From positions 310,001 through 374,000 of the forward strand of contig SNVD02009890.1 in the NCBI GenBank assembly GCA_013180625.2: a DNA stretch of 64,000 bases, given 5' to 3'. Below are positions 1 to 13,811 of this stretch, in pieces. The position numbers and the translations under genes are program-made. The DNA comes from Boswellia sacra (lineage: Eukaryota; Streptophyta; Magnoliopsida; Sapindales; Burseraceae). Numbering within the stretch: position 1 is the stretch's first letter; the number at the start of each line of letters is the position of its first letter. The notes under the pieces were generated by a model. That model worked only from the letters and a program-made list of their open reading frames with translations, was not told the origin of the DNA and did not search any database.

Positions 1-1530
1 GTTTGTTATTGGAAGACAAATGCCAATGAGTTTTTTTCTGCAATCATGACTTTGGAAGATGGATAAAGCAAAATAATACTCGTTTCCATTTTGGTGATGA
101 AAAATAACCATTACTTTGCAACCAAATTAAGTATCTAATTAAATTGTATAAAAATCTAGGACACCATTGCGATGAGAAGTTTTGTAGGTTTTGGTTGTTC
201 TTAGAATATGATTTTCATGATCCCCATATAAGAAACTATCACAAGCTTGAGTTGATAAATTCAAAGTGAACTTAAATATAACTTTTTTACAAGTTCAAAA
301 AAGCGTCAATTATGAGAACTTTGCACTCTGTTATACTTTTTAAAACATAATTTACCATTCTTCCGTGAAAACTCACCAATTGTTTCCAAAATCAAAACAA
401 AGTTCTTTTATTAATAATTAAATTACTAAAAAGACAAAAAAAGGAGCCAATGAGAGCCCATTATTTAGCCCAATATCGGCCTGCACAAAACTTGGGAAGC
501 CCAAGACTACAAACTGTGGCCCATTCGAAGAAAATGACCCCATCGGTTTTCCAGACACAAAAGCCGCAAGAAATGCAAATATCGCGATATTTCCAATTCG
601 AACGTGTAGTATTTATCTTTCTAGCTCCTATGAGATAATTTATCTTTTAGGAAATATACGTATAAAGTACCGTGCACTTGGTTTCTACGATGTCGTAGCC
701 CCTAGTTTATCCAATTGTAATTACCCACGTGTAATTCAGAATATAACAGACGTAATCATCTTTGTTTTGGTTTATTTATTTATTTTTTTCATAAAAATGA
801 CAAAAATTGGGCTTTCTCGATATTTGCACATTTCTTTTAGATTAAAACACGGGACCACTGCCGACCAATCTGATCCACTTATAGAGAGTAAAAAAATGAT
901 AAGACCATTATACCCTCCCTCAGAGGACACGTTTTGGTCTTTTTCGAAGTTTGAACTGATGGTAACACCGATTTTTAATTCCTTTTTTATTAACTTTTGT
1001 ATTTTTTGACGATCAAATAAGTGACTTTTGTTAACTAAAGGAATAAATATCTTATCTCTCTTTCAAATCCATTAACACAAGTTGAAATTGTCTTTTTTAT
1101 TTTTAAATTTTTGAGATTTGATCAGAATCTAAGTGACTTTTGACGAAGAAATAAATATATGATTCCTCTTTCAAATTCATTTACGTGAGATGATTAAATT
1201 TTCTTCTATTTTATCTTATTTTTGCTTAATTTGATTTAATTTTTTAAAAAGTAATAAAATATAAACATAAACAAAACAAAAAATCTAAATAATGTGCATA
1301 TTTTAAAAATAAATTAAAATTTTATGGCTTTAAAATATAAAGACAAGAATTTGTCAAAAGATATATCGATATATGGTTTTATTTTTGTAAAAAGAGAAAA
1401 CAAATGTTATAATTATAAAAAATTGAAAACAGACCAGCAAATCAATATCAATATCCGCACAGCTAGCATGTCCAGGGACATGATAGTAAATTTAAGACAT
1501 TTGAATGGCCTCCGAACTTTCCCATCAAGC
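1..1530. other. Intergenic, AT-rich
   Basis: I see no supported gene here. The open frames are short, rich in Phe, Lys and Ile, and show no family resemblance. The last part is the upstream region of the invertase gene. Confidence 0.6.
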
Positions 1531-1534
1531 TGTC

Positions 1535-1542
1535 TATAAAAG
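1535..1542 (+). promoter_or_regulatory. Probable TATA box of the invertase gene
   Basis: The octamer TATAAAAG lies about 280 bp upstream of the invertase ATG. It is followed by a C/T-rich leader and a likely 5'UTR intron. Its position fits a plant TATA box; transcription was not tested. Confidence 0.55.
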
Positions 1543-1631
1543 CCCGTCGCAGCACAGCTCCGCAAATCTACCCATCTTCGCACTATTTATTTCTCTCTCG
1601 AGCGGAAGCAGTTCTTCAACGTCTCTATACT

Positions 1632-1808
1632 GTAAGTAAAGAAAATTTAGTTTAATTTAATTTAATTTTTTTAATTTCTCATTTTAGCTCCCAATATATT
1701 CCCTGTTTTTCATATTTCAAGATTAACAGAGCTGTGTATATATATACATATATGCATAGATATATATAGATATTTACTTGTAATTTGGTTCATATAATTT
1801 GAAAACAG
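1632..1808 (+). other. Probable 5'UTR intron of the invertase gene
   Basis: A strong donor (GTAAGTAAAG) at 1632 and an acceptor after GAAAACAG at 1808 bracket a T-rich stretch with a TA-rich run. The ATG follows 9 bases later. Leader introns are common in plant housekeeping genes. This is inferred from splice consensus only. Confidence 0.5.
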
Positions 1809-1817
1809 AAAAAAACA

Positions 1818-4800
1818 ATGAATACCGGTAGTTGTATTGGAATTTCTTCAATGAAACCTTGTTGTAGGATATTGATTGGTTACAGAATCTCATCAATTTT
1901 TGGAGCTTCTCATATCAAATCAAACCATTCAATTACATACAATTTGTCGAAATCACAATCTAACTCGAAGTCAGTTGTTCATGGTAGGAAAGATAATGTC
2001 AAGTGTCAAGTTATAGGTTACAATAAGTGTATAGTTGATCCGAATCGGAGGGCTTTGTATGTCTCCGATTCGAATTGGGATCAATCTATAGGTTTAGGTA
2101 AGAATAGGAGTAGTATTCGTGTCAAAAAGGATAGTAAACGGGGTATTTTAGTAATCCCCAATGTAGCATCGGATATTAGGAACCATTCAACATCGATTAA
2201 GAGTCATGTTAATGAGAAGGGATTTGAGAGGATTTACATTCAGGGTGCTTTGAATGTGAAGCCTTTAGTGATTGAAAGGATTGAAAATGGAAATGAAAAT
2301 GCTGTTAAAGAAGAAGATAATAAGGTGGACGTTAATGGCCCCAGTGTAAATTTAGATAATTTGAAACATTTGAATGAGAATGTTAAAGCTGAGAGAGGGG
2401 TGCCAAAGATTGAGGAGGAAGCGTGGAAGTTGCTTCGGGATGCGGTTGTCACTTACTGCGGAAATCCAGTTGGGACAGTTGCAGCTAATGATCCTGCAGA
2501 TAAGCAGCCGCTGAATTATGATCAAGTGTTCATTCGTGATTTTGTACCCTCGGCACTTGCCTTTTTGCTAAATGGGGAAGGGGAGATTGTTAAGAATTTT
2601 CTTCTTCACACATTGCAGTTACAGGTACTTTATTATCCAAATACCTTAATATTTTTCTACAATGCATTTTTAATTTCATTTCCTTCTTCTTAAAGTACAG
2701 TAAAGTAAAGTATAGGTGTTTTTGTTTGACGCTGGTCATTATTTGGATATGAATTGCACTGATACAATTAGGATCTAGAAGGCTGCCTTGTTTATAATGG
2801 TCTCACTTATAAGTTCAGCTATCAGCTAATTGATTAGATATGTGCATCTGATTTTGGCTAGATGCTCGTTGACTCTTGTAATTTGGCATTTTATGGATGT
2901 TCTGGATATTCTTTTCTGTGTTACTAGTAAAGAGGAGATTCTTTCTTTAACAAGGTAAAGTTTAGCCTTCTTTTCACTTATATTCAAGATCTGAATCAAT
3001 GACTTCAAATCCCAACACTCCTACATAATAAAAAATAGAGAGAAAGAAAAAATGAAAAATGAAATGCCATTAGCTTGCTTCTAGGCTAATTGATAAGGCT
3101 TCTTGGTGGAACTTTCTTCTATTTTTCAATAACTTGTCAGACTTCAGCTCTGTTTTCTTTGTCAGCTTTGGCAGGTTTTCAGATTCTAAATTAAATAAAA
3201 TGTTCTTTGTTTGATTGTCAGAGTTGGGAGAAGACTGTGGACTGTTATAGTCCTGGACAAGGGTTGATGCCAGCAAGTTTTAAAGTTAGAACTCTGCCTC
3301 TTGATGGAAGCGATGGAGCCTTTGAAGAAGTTCTAGATCCTGATTTTGGTGAATCAGCCATTGGTCGTGTTGCCCCTGTTGATTCTGGTAAGACACTGCA
3401 AAGTTCTGTTTTATGTAGCATTAGTAACTAGTAGTTTCTCTGTAGTTATTGTTGTTGGAAATCACTAGTTATATAATTTTCTGCAATCTGAATTTCTGTT
3501 CAGTCCCTTGCCAAATTAGAACACTGTAGTTTTTAGCACTTCCTTGACTCTTGAAATTTCTTCACATTTAACTGGATTTTGTTTTTTTAAATTAATATGT
3601 TGAGTGTTGACTACTTGGATAGGGCTGTGGTGGGTCATTTTGTTGAGAGCATATGGAAGGATCACAGGTGACTATGCATTGCAGGAGAGGGTTGATGTCC
3701 AGACAGGCATAAGGCTGATCCTAAATTTGTGTCTAACTGATGGATTTGATATGTTTCCATCTCTGTTAGTGACTGATGGTTCCTGCATGATTGATAGACG
3801 GATGGGTATCCATGGACACCCTCTTGAAATCCAAGTAAGAAAATATTCTCAATATAGGTCCAAGAAATGTATATTGTACACATGTATTGACTCAATATGG
3901 TTGTCGATTCTGTGCATTTATTGCATATTTCAAAAAAATTTATGTAGAGAAAATTGATATAAAGTTCTTTTTTTAATCTTTTTTTCCCCACTGATGATTA
4001 AACTCATGTTTTCTTGACAAATCTCATTTTGCAGGCCTTATTCTATTCTGCGTTACGGTGCTCCCGGGAGATGCTCATTGTCAATGATGTGACGAAGAAT
4101 CTGGTAGCTGCAATAAACAACCGACTTAGTGCACTTTCGTTTCATGTCAGAGAGTATTACTGGGTGGATATGAAGAAAATCAATGAGATCTACCGGTACA
4201 AAACAGAAGAATACTCTGCAGATGCCATCAATAAGTTCAATATCTATCCAGATCAAATTCCTTCATGGCTAGTAGATTGGATACCCAATGAAGGTGGCTA
4301 TCTGATTGGCAATCTTCAACCTGGTCATATGGATTTTAGGTTCTTCACACTTGGAAATCTTTGGTCCATTGTTTCTTCTTTGGGTACCCCTAAGCAGAAT
4401 GAGGGCATTCTGAATTTAATTGAGACTAAATGGGATGATATTGTTGCTCATATGCCTCTCAAGATCTGTTACCCTGCTTTGGAGTTTGAGGAATGGCGTA
4501 TAATCACTGGCAGTGACCCTAAGAACACGTGAGACTCTTTTTCAAAAACGAGACTATTCTGTTTTCATGTGAATAAAATTATTGATATTGCTCTATTTGT
4601 ATGCAGTCCATGGTCGTATCACAATGGTGGATCTTGGCCAACACTCCTATGGCAGGTGAGGATAATAGCCTTCAATGTAAAAGATTTTTCTGAATGTTGT
4701 TCTTGTGTTTGATTGTGGTATCGAGTTTGGGTTATTTAGAATTTATTACCGACCAATAAAAGTAGTGATGACTTATCATTTGGCCTGTCTAATTAAATTT

Positions 4801-5202
4801 TGAGTATTGGCTTTATCTTGTTGATACGAATTAATTAATTGTACTTGCCGGGTCGTTTGCCAATTGATATTTCAGTTCACGCTGGCCTGCATCAAGATGG
4901 GAAAACCAGAATTAGCGCGAAAGGCAGTTGCTTTGGCTGAGCAGAGACTCGCAGGAGATCAATGGCCTGAATATTACGACACACGAAGTGGGAGGTTTAT
5001 AGGCAAGCAAGCTCGGCTTCACCAGACTTGGACAATTGCTGGTTTCTTAACCTCGAAGATGCTTTTAGAGAACCCTGAGAAGGCATCCATGTTGTTCTGG
5101 GAGGAAGACTATCAACTACTTGAAACATGCGTATGTGCACTTAGCAAAACTGGTCGGAGGAAATGTTCACGCTTTGCTGCAAGGTCCCAGATTCTTGTCT
5201 AA
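1818..5202 (+). CDS. A/N-INV: Alkaline/neutral invertase (GH100), organelle-targeted type
   Basis: Hydrolyses sucrose to glucose and fructose at neutral to alkaline pH. The coding exons I infer are 1818-2624, 3222-3387, 3623-3834, 4035-4528, 4607-4655 and 4876-5202. All have GT-AG junctions and they sum to 2055 bp, giving 684 aa. About 200 N-terminal residues are poorly conserved and Ser/Lys/Asn-rich, as in the members with a mitochondrial or plastid transit peptide. The GH100 domain starts near [13 protein letters not shown] and includes [89 protein letters not shown] (from about residue 603) and the usual Cys-rich C-terminal tail ending in SQILV. Length and the six-exon layout fit the mitochondrial/plastid (alpha) clade. 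Which organelle it enters cannot be settled here. The gene looks intact and converges on the GA2ox gene. Confidence 0.95.
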
Positions 5203-5873
5203 TGCCAACGAACATCTCGTGAAACTCTTACTGTTTCTGCATCATTTACTAGCGTAGTTGCAAAACTTTAGAAAACAATAAAACCAAGGACGAGCACTCT
5301 CATTCAAAAACACGTTTTGGAGGTGACTTCATTTTTAGCAGCCAACATTACTGTAAAATATTTGATTTGTTGTAAAGTTCATGGCTGTGTAGGACTGATT
5401 TGATTAGATGGCTGTGTTTTTAGATAGCCTCTAACTTGATGACATGTTTATGGGTGAAAAATGGGATTTATGTTCTTAAAATTACAAGCATTTGGACAAT
5501 GTACGTAACTTAATAAATCTTGTTTTTATGTTTATTACAAATTTGAAGCCATTTGTTTACTTATCTTCTGATTCATAGATTTTATCTCAATCATGTTGCT
5601 TATGTTTCGTAATCTTAGCTTTTTACTGAGAGATGAGCTTTATGGCCAACAAATGGGTCTGTTTGGCAAAAAGACTAAATAAACAGAAAATCTTCCGCTG
5701 ACAACTGAACTACATTAGTACAGTACGACAAGCCATATACCCGATCCCATCTATGCCACTTTCTGAAAACAAAAACTAAGGGAAGAGATGTATAAACAAA
5801 ATTCCCTATTATGGGGGTACACCCTTGACGTTGCTTTTAATGCTACGACATAATAGACTATATCCTTGATCCA
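5203..5873. other. Convergent 3' intergenic region
   Basis: This holds the 3' untranslated ends of the invertase (plus) and GA2ox (minus) genes. Short AATAAA-like motifs occur near 5275 on the plus strand. I see no other feature. Confidence 0.5.
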
Positions 5874-8757
5874 TCAAGCACTTTCTTCATCTCCATACTT
5901 TCTGAAGAGGCCAAGACGGCTATCTCCAAGCCGTAGAGAATATGCAGCTTTCTTGTATTCGGCCCAAGTGAAAGCCCTATATAAAGAAGGCTCGTTGGCT
6001 GAGACCATTTCTGGAGGAGCGGCAATCCATGCATGAAGCGGTGGTGCCCCAAAATAGGCCATTGACATTCTTGACTTGTATGAGTTGCTCAGGGCTCTGT
6101 GCCTTACGCTCACAAACTTTCCATTTGTCATAGCCTTTAAAATGCAAGAAGGAAATACATATATTGTCAATCACTTCAGATTGTACTTGCAGAAGTTTAT
6201 ATAATATCAAATTACAAATCCACAGTTAATGTACTTATAAACTCCAGCTGGAGAATAGGTACGGGAAGCTAGTGCCTACCCGAAATACGGGAACAAATCT
6301 TGCAAAGTTCATTTTGAAAAATATCTGTATCTCGAGAAAAGCTAGGACCTGTCTACATCATTTCCTTTTCTATTGACAGACCATTCTGATATTTTTATAG
6401 GGTTTTTGAAAGCAAATGTAAATTCTATTTCCACGAAGCAAAAACAAAAATCTTGGATGTTGCCTTGCCTAGTTACTCAAAGACCCATAAATGCCAATAC
6501 ATGCGTAGCCAAACCAACTAACAAGGGACTTTTCAGTTCAATCTCTTAAACGTAAACACTGATATCAATTACTGAATTCACAGGCGCTCATTGGATAGAA
6601 ACTAATATGTGGGTGCCACAGTGTCATAAAAAAACAGAGCTGCAGCGGAAAATTTGCTGTAAGTGATTCCCAATACACATCAGTTGCCATCAATCTCAGT
6701 CCAATGACTCCAATCCAATTCACCTTTATTGATTGTATGATTACCACGAGAAATAGAGATAAAATAAAGGCTTGTATAGACCTACCTGTAACACGTCACC
6801 CACATTAACACAAAAGGTGGTTGGGTCAGGTGAAACCGGCATCCAGACACCTTCATCTAGAGAAATTTGCAAGCCACCCACATCGTTGGATCTCAAGATG
6901 GTGAGGATCTGAGGGTCAGAATGCTCTCCAAACCCAACCTTAGAGGGAGATGGAGATGTGTCCACGTTACCCTTGCAGAGCACAGGTGGATAGTGATTCA
7001 GCCTGAAAACTGAGTCATTATCAACGTCCCTGATGAGGCTACTAAACACTGATATGTCATGGACCCACAAGCCTTCTGCAATCAGATCCAAGATCTCACA
7101 TGCCAAGTCTCTAACTGCTTCTATGTAACCACTCACGGCAGACCTGTCATGTACACACACAGACACATAATCACTTATCACACGTCAAACAAGTAGCCGA
7201 GTAGGGTAGGTTAAACTCGCACTGTCTCTCTGTCAATGGCCACTCCTTTGCATTGCTTTTATCATTTTTTTTTTTGGTTTGGTTTGCTTCTTTTAGGAAG
7301 ATAAGTCATTTTTACAGTTCTCTATTTTTGGGTTAATTTTATCTCTACTTTGATTTGATTGATCCTTTCTTGATGTTTCTCTGTGATTGTCACAGTCCTG
7401 CTACTGCTACTACTACTCCTCCTGCTGCTACATTATTCTTTTCTCACAGTGTGGCTGGATACAGGCTCAGGCATGTGCTTCTGCTTGCTGGAATAGCGAG
7501 TGGGAACAAGTGCTTGTTCTGTGATAAAGATGGAAAGTGTCTTTGACATTTTTTATCCCACTTTCCACAATCACTTTAATCCATGCATCTACACTCCACG
7601 TGGCACTTGAATTAAAGTTTCAAATTATTTCTAATTCTAAAGCTCACGTGTATTTCAAACTAAATTCAATTCCTCTCAACATATATATATTTATAGCAAT
7701 TATAATCATGATCCTAAGTAGATGCGTCTTTTCTTTCTTATTTTCCTTTTGTTGATTTACTACCGAAAAAAAAAAGATCAATACCCTTTTATATATGTCA
7801 ACTTCTCTTTATCGAAACGTGCACCATGTTAAATGAATTTAGCACCGTGCACTGGATATTATGCAAACGAGCAATAAACTTAGACGTGCATAAACCCTAT
7901 AAAGTTTAAGAGCATAGATAGGTGCAGCTGAAAGCTATGAAATAAAATAAAATAAAACCCATTTCACGGATAGTTCCTAATACCGGGATTATAACTCATA
8001 AAACTAGACAAGTTACGCCAGTTGGCAAGTGGGAAGAACTTGTAAGCATGGTCCGATTATCTTCTACTCTTCTTTATTTCATTTAAATTAAAAAAAAAAT
8101 CCATATCATGCATGCATAAGACTAAGACTTATCAATATTATTGAATATTTCTAAAATTTATTTTGCCATAATATTATCCATGAATGCGAAGCATCATGTG
8201 GCCGACTGCTTGCCATTGTTACACTGAATATACACATAAAAACAAGCTCAAAACCTACCAATATATTGCCAACTTTTTTAGTGATTGAGAGAGAAGTTGT
8301 AGTTCTACATGCAACAATATTTTTAACACGTAGCAAGAAAGGTATAACATTAATTCGAGCTGTGTAAGTACCTGAATTTTGTCGGGTCATTAGAGATGGA
8401 TTTGGATCTTTGAGCAATAGAGAGAGGGTTGGTGTGAAGGAGAAGATATTCAACCTCTCCCACGTCACCATTGAACCCTATATTCTTGCAGCCATAACCG
8501 AAAGGATTGGCCGGGCCTGCTTGCAATTGTTGCTTCTCAGTGAGTGGTTTGGCAAAGAAGTTGAGACTCTCTTCCTCCATTTTTGAAATGACGTCGTCAG
8601 GGACACCATGGTTTATCACCTTGAAAAATCCATACTTTTCACAGGCTTTTACTATAAGCTCCGCCACCTCGGACCTCTCAGCTGAAAGGTCGATGATAGG
8701 AAGCTCAATGGATTGGATTTTCTCACTGCGGATAGGAGTTGGAGAGGCCAACACCAT
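5874..8757 (-). CDS. GA2ox: Gibberellin 2-beta-dioxygenase (2OG-Fe(II) oxygenase)
   Basis: Inactivates bioactive gibberellins and their precursors by 2-beta hydroxylation, using Fe(II) and 2-oxoglutarate in the cytosol. Three exons on the minus strand, 8757-8372, 7143-6786 and 6134-5874, join with GT-AG sites into 1005 bp, or 334 aa. The N-terminal DIOX_N block ([22 protein letters not shown]) is followed by the catalytic core. The Fe ligands are His203 and Asp205 in GFGEHSDPQ and His260 in [10 protein letters not shown]. Arg270 in [10 protein letters not shown] is the expected 2-oxoglutarate contact. The [18 protein letters not shown] block and the length match GA 2-oxidases better than GA 20- or 3-oxidases. 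Intron 1 is about 1.2 kb and intron 2 about 0.65 kb. The gene looks intact. I did not assign it to a numbered paralogue. Confidence 0.93.
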
Positions 8758-8920
8758 CTCTCTTAAAGAAATGAAACGAAACGAAACAAAACAAAGCTAG
8801 CTCAAGTGTTTGCTCCTTTATTTTCTTATGTAAGAAAGAGAAGAGAGAACGAGAGAGGAGACACCAAAGAAGAAGAACAAGAAGATATGAAAGCAGTGAA
8901 AAAACTAGTGCTTGTATGTG

Positions 8921-8927
8921 ATATATA
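8921..8927 (-). promoter_or_regulatory. Possible TATA box of the GA2ox gene
   Basis: On the minus strand TATATAT occurs about 165 bp upstream of the GA2ox ATG, followed by an A/G-rich leader. It is positioned as a TATA box would be, but AT-rich sequence makes chance matches common. Confidence 0.4.
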
Positions 8928-9021
8928 CTGGCAATAGGAAACCAGCTAGCTTAGCTTGAAGAAAATAGATTATAGATAGAGAGAAGCCTGAATATAGTTT
9001 GCATATTATATTATGCTACTT

Positions 9022-9041
9022 GAGAGAGAGAGAGAGAGAGA
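9022..9041. repeat. (GA)n microsatellite
   Basis: An uninterrupted GA run of about ten units in the GA2ox promoter region. Read from the gene it is a CT/GA tract of the kind common in plant core promoters. Confidence 0.85.
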
Positions 9042-9059
9042 TTATAATATCATATTTTA

Positions 9060-11940
9060 TATATAAATAAAAAGAATTTTATTGGGTATTCAGCGCAGGA
9101 ATCAGAGACTTGGGCTTGGGTGAAGAAGTACAACGAGCAAATTCCTGTTGACTTTCTACAATGTCCTTGGACTTTTTTTCTCATCACCCTTTTATTTTTT
9201 TGATTAACTTTTTGTTATCTTTTCACTCTTTTTTTCTTTTTTGCCTGATAAACTTTCTGTATTTTAATCAATTAACTCGCTCAATTAAATAATAAAATAT
9301 GTAACTATTTTTTTGACTTCACTGTTGTCTAAACCTAACCCCACCCTCCTGTCCCTCTCTCCCCCTTTTCAAATTCCATGCTTCATCTGCAAGCAAGCAG
9401 CAAGCCTTCTTGGACTAAATTCTCGTCAGTTTGACATAACACAACCACACTGTGCTCTATCCTCGTTCTCCAAGGCTCAGGCTGCCACTCCTTTCCACGT
9501 GCTTTTCATTGTTTATTGTAAACTTTCTAGGTTTATTTAATCCCTAATCTCTTTTTGACCCATTACAGCCAAGTTAAAGTTAGCTAGGCCTAACCAACCC
9601 GGGTCAAAGGTTTACAGAACTTTCGGCTTTCATTTCATATTTTGATCTTGACAATTTACAAACCCGGTAACAATATGACCATCAAGACGAGGCTAATTAA
9701 TTCGCGAGTAATCAAGTTGATGTAGTATTGTTTGACTTTTGAGTGCGTGTAAATAATAATCAAATAATTAAGAAAGGAAACAATAATAGACCCAGCAACT
9801 TTGGTGGAATAAAGTAGTTGTTATATACTAATGTGGGTAATCAATGTCAATAATGCAGGTGATAGAAGATGAAGTGAGGATTAGATTAGGAGTACCTAAT
9901 CTCCTACTATAAAGAGAAATGGCTTTTGACTCAAAAAAACTTGTTGTTGACGGTTGACCTCTACACAAGTCTTAAGGTTTGCATTCCCATGCAATCACCC
10001 ACTTATTATATGTATATATACAATTTAATTTTTATAGGAAATAAAGACGAAACTTCCCTCTCCCCTTCCCTCTCCTCTCGTTAATGATTTTGCATAAATC
10101 TTATTTTAACAAATTGACAACAAGATCCAATCTCTATCACTTTTTATAAAGAGATTCATGGAGTAGTCAAGATTTGCCATGTCAAGTCTTAACAAGTCAA
10201 GCCTTGGATCGACACTATATATACTACGATATACTATACCATGTATATTATCATTACTAATTGAATGATGTTGTATGGTACAAATATATCTCATAAAATA
10301 TTATAATAGTTTTTGTTTTTGTATTGAGCAAACAAAGAGATACTAGAAAATGGGATATAAATATATAAAGTTGGGTCTAGCACGTAAAAGTTTCTTAATG
10401 ATTGATGAAGAGCAAGTTGAAGTCAGAATCCAACCTTCAACTTCAACCCCATCAATAATACATTAGACACAGAGAGCGAACAATTTGTTATTGGAGGCAG
10501 CCAATAATTGCCCGACAACAAGCTATGTTTGTTAATTGATTAATTCACCTAGCTCATACCTATAGCTATTAATATATATAAATTTAAATTTAAATATTTG
10601 TATTATCTGTTGGTCATTGCATATATTATGATTTAAACCGTGAAAAATGATATCCACTTTTAATAAACGATCCCTTCTTTATATATATTTATTTTTATTT
10701 TTCTCTGTTGTGGCATCACAACAACTACACCTCCTAGAGTACTCTTTTGATCAAATTAGTATGATATATTATAATATAGATGAAATAAATCTTGCGCTTG
10801 CCACATTATCAAATTAAGCCGATATCAAAGCTGTAAAGACAACAATTATATTCCTTGGTGGGGAAATGTGTGCATGGACCAGCAAGAAATGGGCCATGGC
10901 CCCAAGAAAATGACACCATTAACCCCCAATCACATACCACCAAACTGCCCTTCCGGTTGGCGGTTTCAGAGTCTTCATTTTTCTGTGTTCCGATTCCAAA
11001 GCCTAACAATTTATTATTATTTCCATAAGCTACAAGGTTTTCTTAATTAGTTAGCTCAAAGAATGTGTAAAATTGGTGGCAATTCTGCATATGAATGAAA
11101 GGAAAAATATGGCTATATCTAAGCTCTTCATTTTATATCTAAATTTACATTTACAATGTGAATCCATTAGTAATCATGACTTACGAGATGCAAAATTGGA
11201 AAACTCTGACCTTGTTTCTTGGTAGATTGGTAATGAGAAATGCGTATGATTGAAAAATTTCCACCATCAGTTGAATCATCAAACTGACAGCTTGCTATGC
11301 TTCATGACCAACAAGTGTTTTGTGTGTATGTGTACATATGTATTAAAAGAAATTAAATTATTTTACGAAAAATGTCAATTAGAATAGGGGTATAATGCTA
11401 GTGGAGGTTAGGATGTTGAATTTTCAAGTCTTTTCTGAATGTAACCTCTGGAAAATGATAGATTATATCTGAATTGATGTCGTATTCATTAAGTGGTTGA
11501 TTGTTGGGGGAGTTTCGGAAATCCAAATTCTCCATATTTATTAACTTGACTAATCTATTGAACAACCAATCAGATCTACAAAACCCTATACAAATATTTA
11601 TTTATTTATTAACCAATAGTGCACATCATTACATTTCATAATTTTTGGAGACTGAATTATCATGGCAGTGATTGGGACATTTTAGTGATAAAAATTATTT
11701 AGAGAGCAGAAGTATTCAAGAAGCTGTCTTCTATCATCTGGATTTTGTTTAGACTGCAAAGTTATAAGACAATTTTTTGTTTAAAATAACGAACTAAAGA
11801 ATGTGAATGACCAAGAAGATAAAATCATAGACATAAAAACAGCCTAAGATGTTAAAAGTGTTTCACAACATTGGCACAAAAAGAATCTGCATTATATTTC
11901 TATTGTCTATTAATTCACTGGATACTATTCCACGCAAAAA
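9060..11940. other. Intergenic region without recognised genes
   Basis: AT-rich sequence with short ORFs only. Nothing in it resembles a protein family, tRNA or rRNA. Part is probably the distal promoter of GA2ox. Confidence 0.5.
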
Positions 11941-11949
11941 GTTTATCTA

Positions 11950-12745
11950 AATGTGCTTTTGATACTATTTTTCACACTAGCTTTTGTATATGTTTTGTAT
12001 ATCTAAAAGCCCTTCTTGAGATCATAGAATGACTTGACGTGATTCATATATAGAAATAGAATAGCTTTTATTCACAAGTATAAGATTTAAGTTAAAACAT
12101 CGTTTGAAAGGCAACAGCTTTGCTTATAAAGCCGAATTTTGTTCTCCCTGCACATGTCCTTGTTGACCAAGAACTAAACAATATTATTAGCCACTATATA
12201 CTGTTAAAGCTATGTAACTTCTGTTACAGTATTGCTAGAAATTGCAAATAACTTGACTCCCTGTAAGACTGTATAGCATAGCAATTTGGTATGGTGTGAA
12301 TGGAAAAGGTTTGAGAAACGTAAATTTACTGTAAAGATTATAACAAAACTAAACTAATTTGAGTTGGTCTTAGATTGTGATTTGTGCATTAGTGAAGTAC
12401 AAAGCTGCCAATTATCTCTTGCGAGGGGGGCCCGTGTGTTGGAATATTGAATGTTTTGAAATTTTATAGCCCAGAAGAAGAACCAAGCCTATTGTAGCCT
12501 GGCCCATATGCATCACAGTGGAAGTCTGGAATCAAACCTGATAAAAGTGTTAAAAAAGCTAAATGGTAAAGCCCAACAGCTTTTTGACAATATAGAGAAG
12601 CCGGACGGCTTATTAACCGAGGCTCTAGGATCACAGAAGCAACAGGCAAGCTGTCATGGAATGGTATTTTTAGCACTAAAACTCTTTTCTAGGGTCGCTA
12701 TCATATAAATGTGTCTGCCACATTCGAAATAAAATTTGACCAATT
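11950..12745. repeat. Diverged duplicated segment, copy A
   Basis: This stretch matches, in the same orientation and order, the sequence at 18751-18803 plus 23936-25745. Shared blocks include GGCTCTAGGATCACAGAAGC (12620 versus 25619), the block around GAGTTGGTCTTAGATTGTGA (12361 versus 24664) and CCATATGCATCA (12504 versus 24810). Copy A is the compact version; copy B carries insertions. I could not identify what the unit originally encoded. Short ORFs in it are not conserved between the copies. Confidence 0.75.
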
Positions 12746-13401
12746 TGATATGCTTTTCCTCAATGCTCTGTTGATGGTATATGTGGTCTTAAAGGTATAA
12801 TGTTGACTTTACAAAGATCAGTTAATTACTTAATCGCTTAATCGCAATTGAATGACGGTTTTCATTTTTGGTGGGATAGAGCTACGTGGATTATTTTATA
12901 TATAATAATAATAAAACATTTAGAAAACCAAGAACTAAAACTGCAGTTACAAAGAAGTGTCAAAACACATCCAAAGCCAAACGAAGCAATCAAATAAACC
13001 TGGACTTTGTGGCGAGACTGAAACATTGTAAAAACCATTTAAGTGACAATACAACACAAAACAGTCTCTTCGCAACGCGAGGAGGATGGTTCTGTTGGGA
13101 GAGGGACACGCCATCATCCAACAACGGCGCCATCTTTTTAGTCAAATGTAACCTTACGGAAAGAGTCAGTGCTTATTAACCAATGGAGTGATTGATAATA
13201 AGAGATACACGTCAAACCTTTCTGTCTATCCCCAGAATCTGAGTCAAGAAGAAAACAGCTACACTGGGGTTGGCTTATGAGAAGAAAAAAATTCTGGAAA
13301 AATATGGAAATACAATAAATTATAACCTATCAGTTTCTCGTCATATTGAATGCTTATAAATCAAAAAGGCTTGAGATGCCATTATGTAGCTTTTCTTGCA
13401 T
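12746..13401. other. Intergenic, no recognised gene
   Basis: No supported coding region or repeat pair. One short open frame (12886-13179) has no family resemblance. Confidence 0.45.
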
Positions 13402-13406
13402 AAAAT

Positions 13407-13811
13407 TGTTGAAAATTTAGATATCACCGTACAAACGGTGCCTTTAGATACCATTGTTACAACCTCTGACAACGTTTTGTAAACTTTGATATAACATTGT
13501 TATAAGCTTTTTAACATGAAGTGTTGTGACATAATAAATAGAGGAGAATATGGAATATATAGAACATACTCCATAATAGAAGTACTCCGTGATGGAAGTA
13601 TTTCACAATGGAAATATAAGCATTATATGAAACAATATGAAATGACCTTTATACAGACATTACATGAAACAACTAAAAGATGAATGTAGGATCGCTATTA
13701 ACCACTACTAACACGACAGATTATATAGGAAATCTCTAATTTGTAGTGACTAATTCAACTACAATTTCAACAATTCACTTCCTAAATAATAGGTTTAAAA
13801 TTATCCTAACA
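13407..13811 (-). repeat. 3' LTR of the 2.1-kb Copia element
   Basis: Direct repeat partner of 15111-15508. It is bounded by TGTTGAAAAT and TTATCCTAACA and followed by the minus-strand polypurine tract. Confidence 0.85.

Noticed and set aside
3604..4256. Minus-strand ORFs over invertase exons
   Set aside because: Shadows of conserved coding exons on the opposite strand.
12464..12708. Overlapping ORFs in duplicated copy A
   Set aside because: The frames are not maintained in copy B, so coding constraint is not supported.
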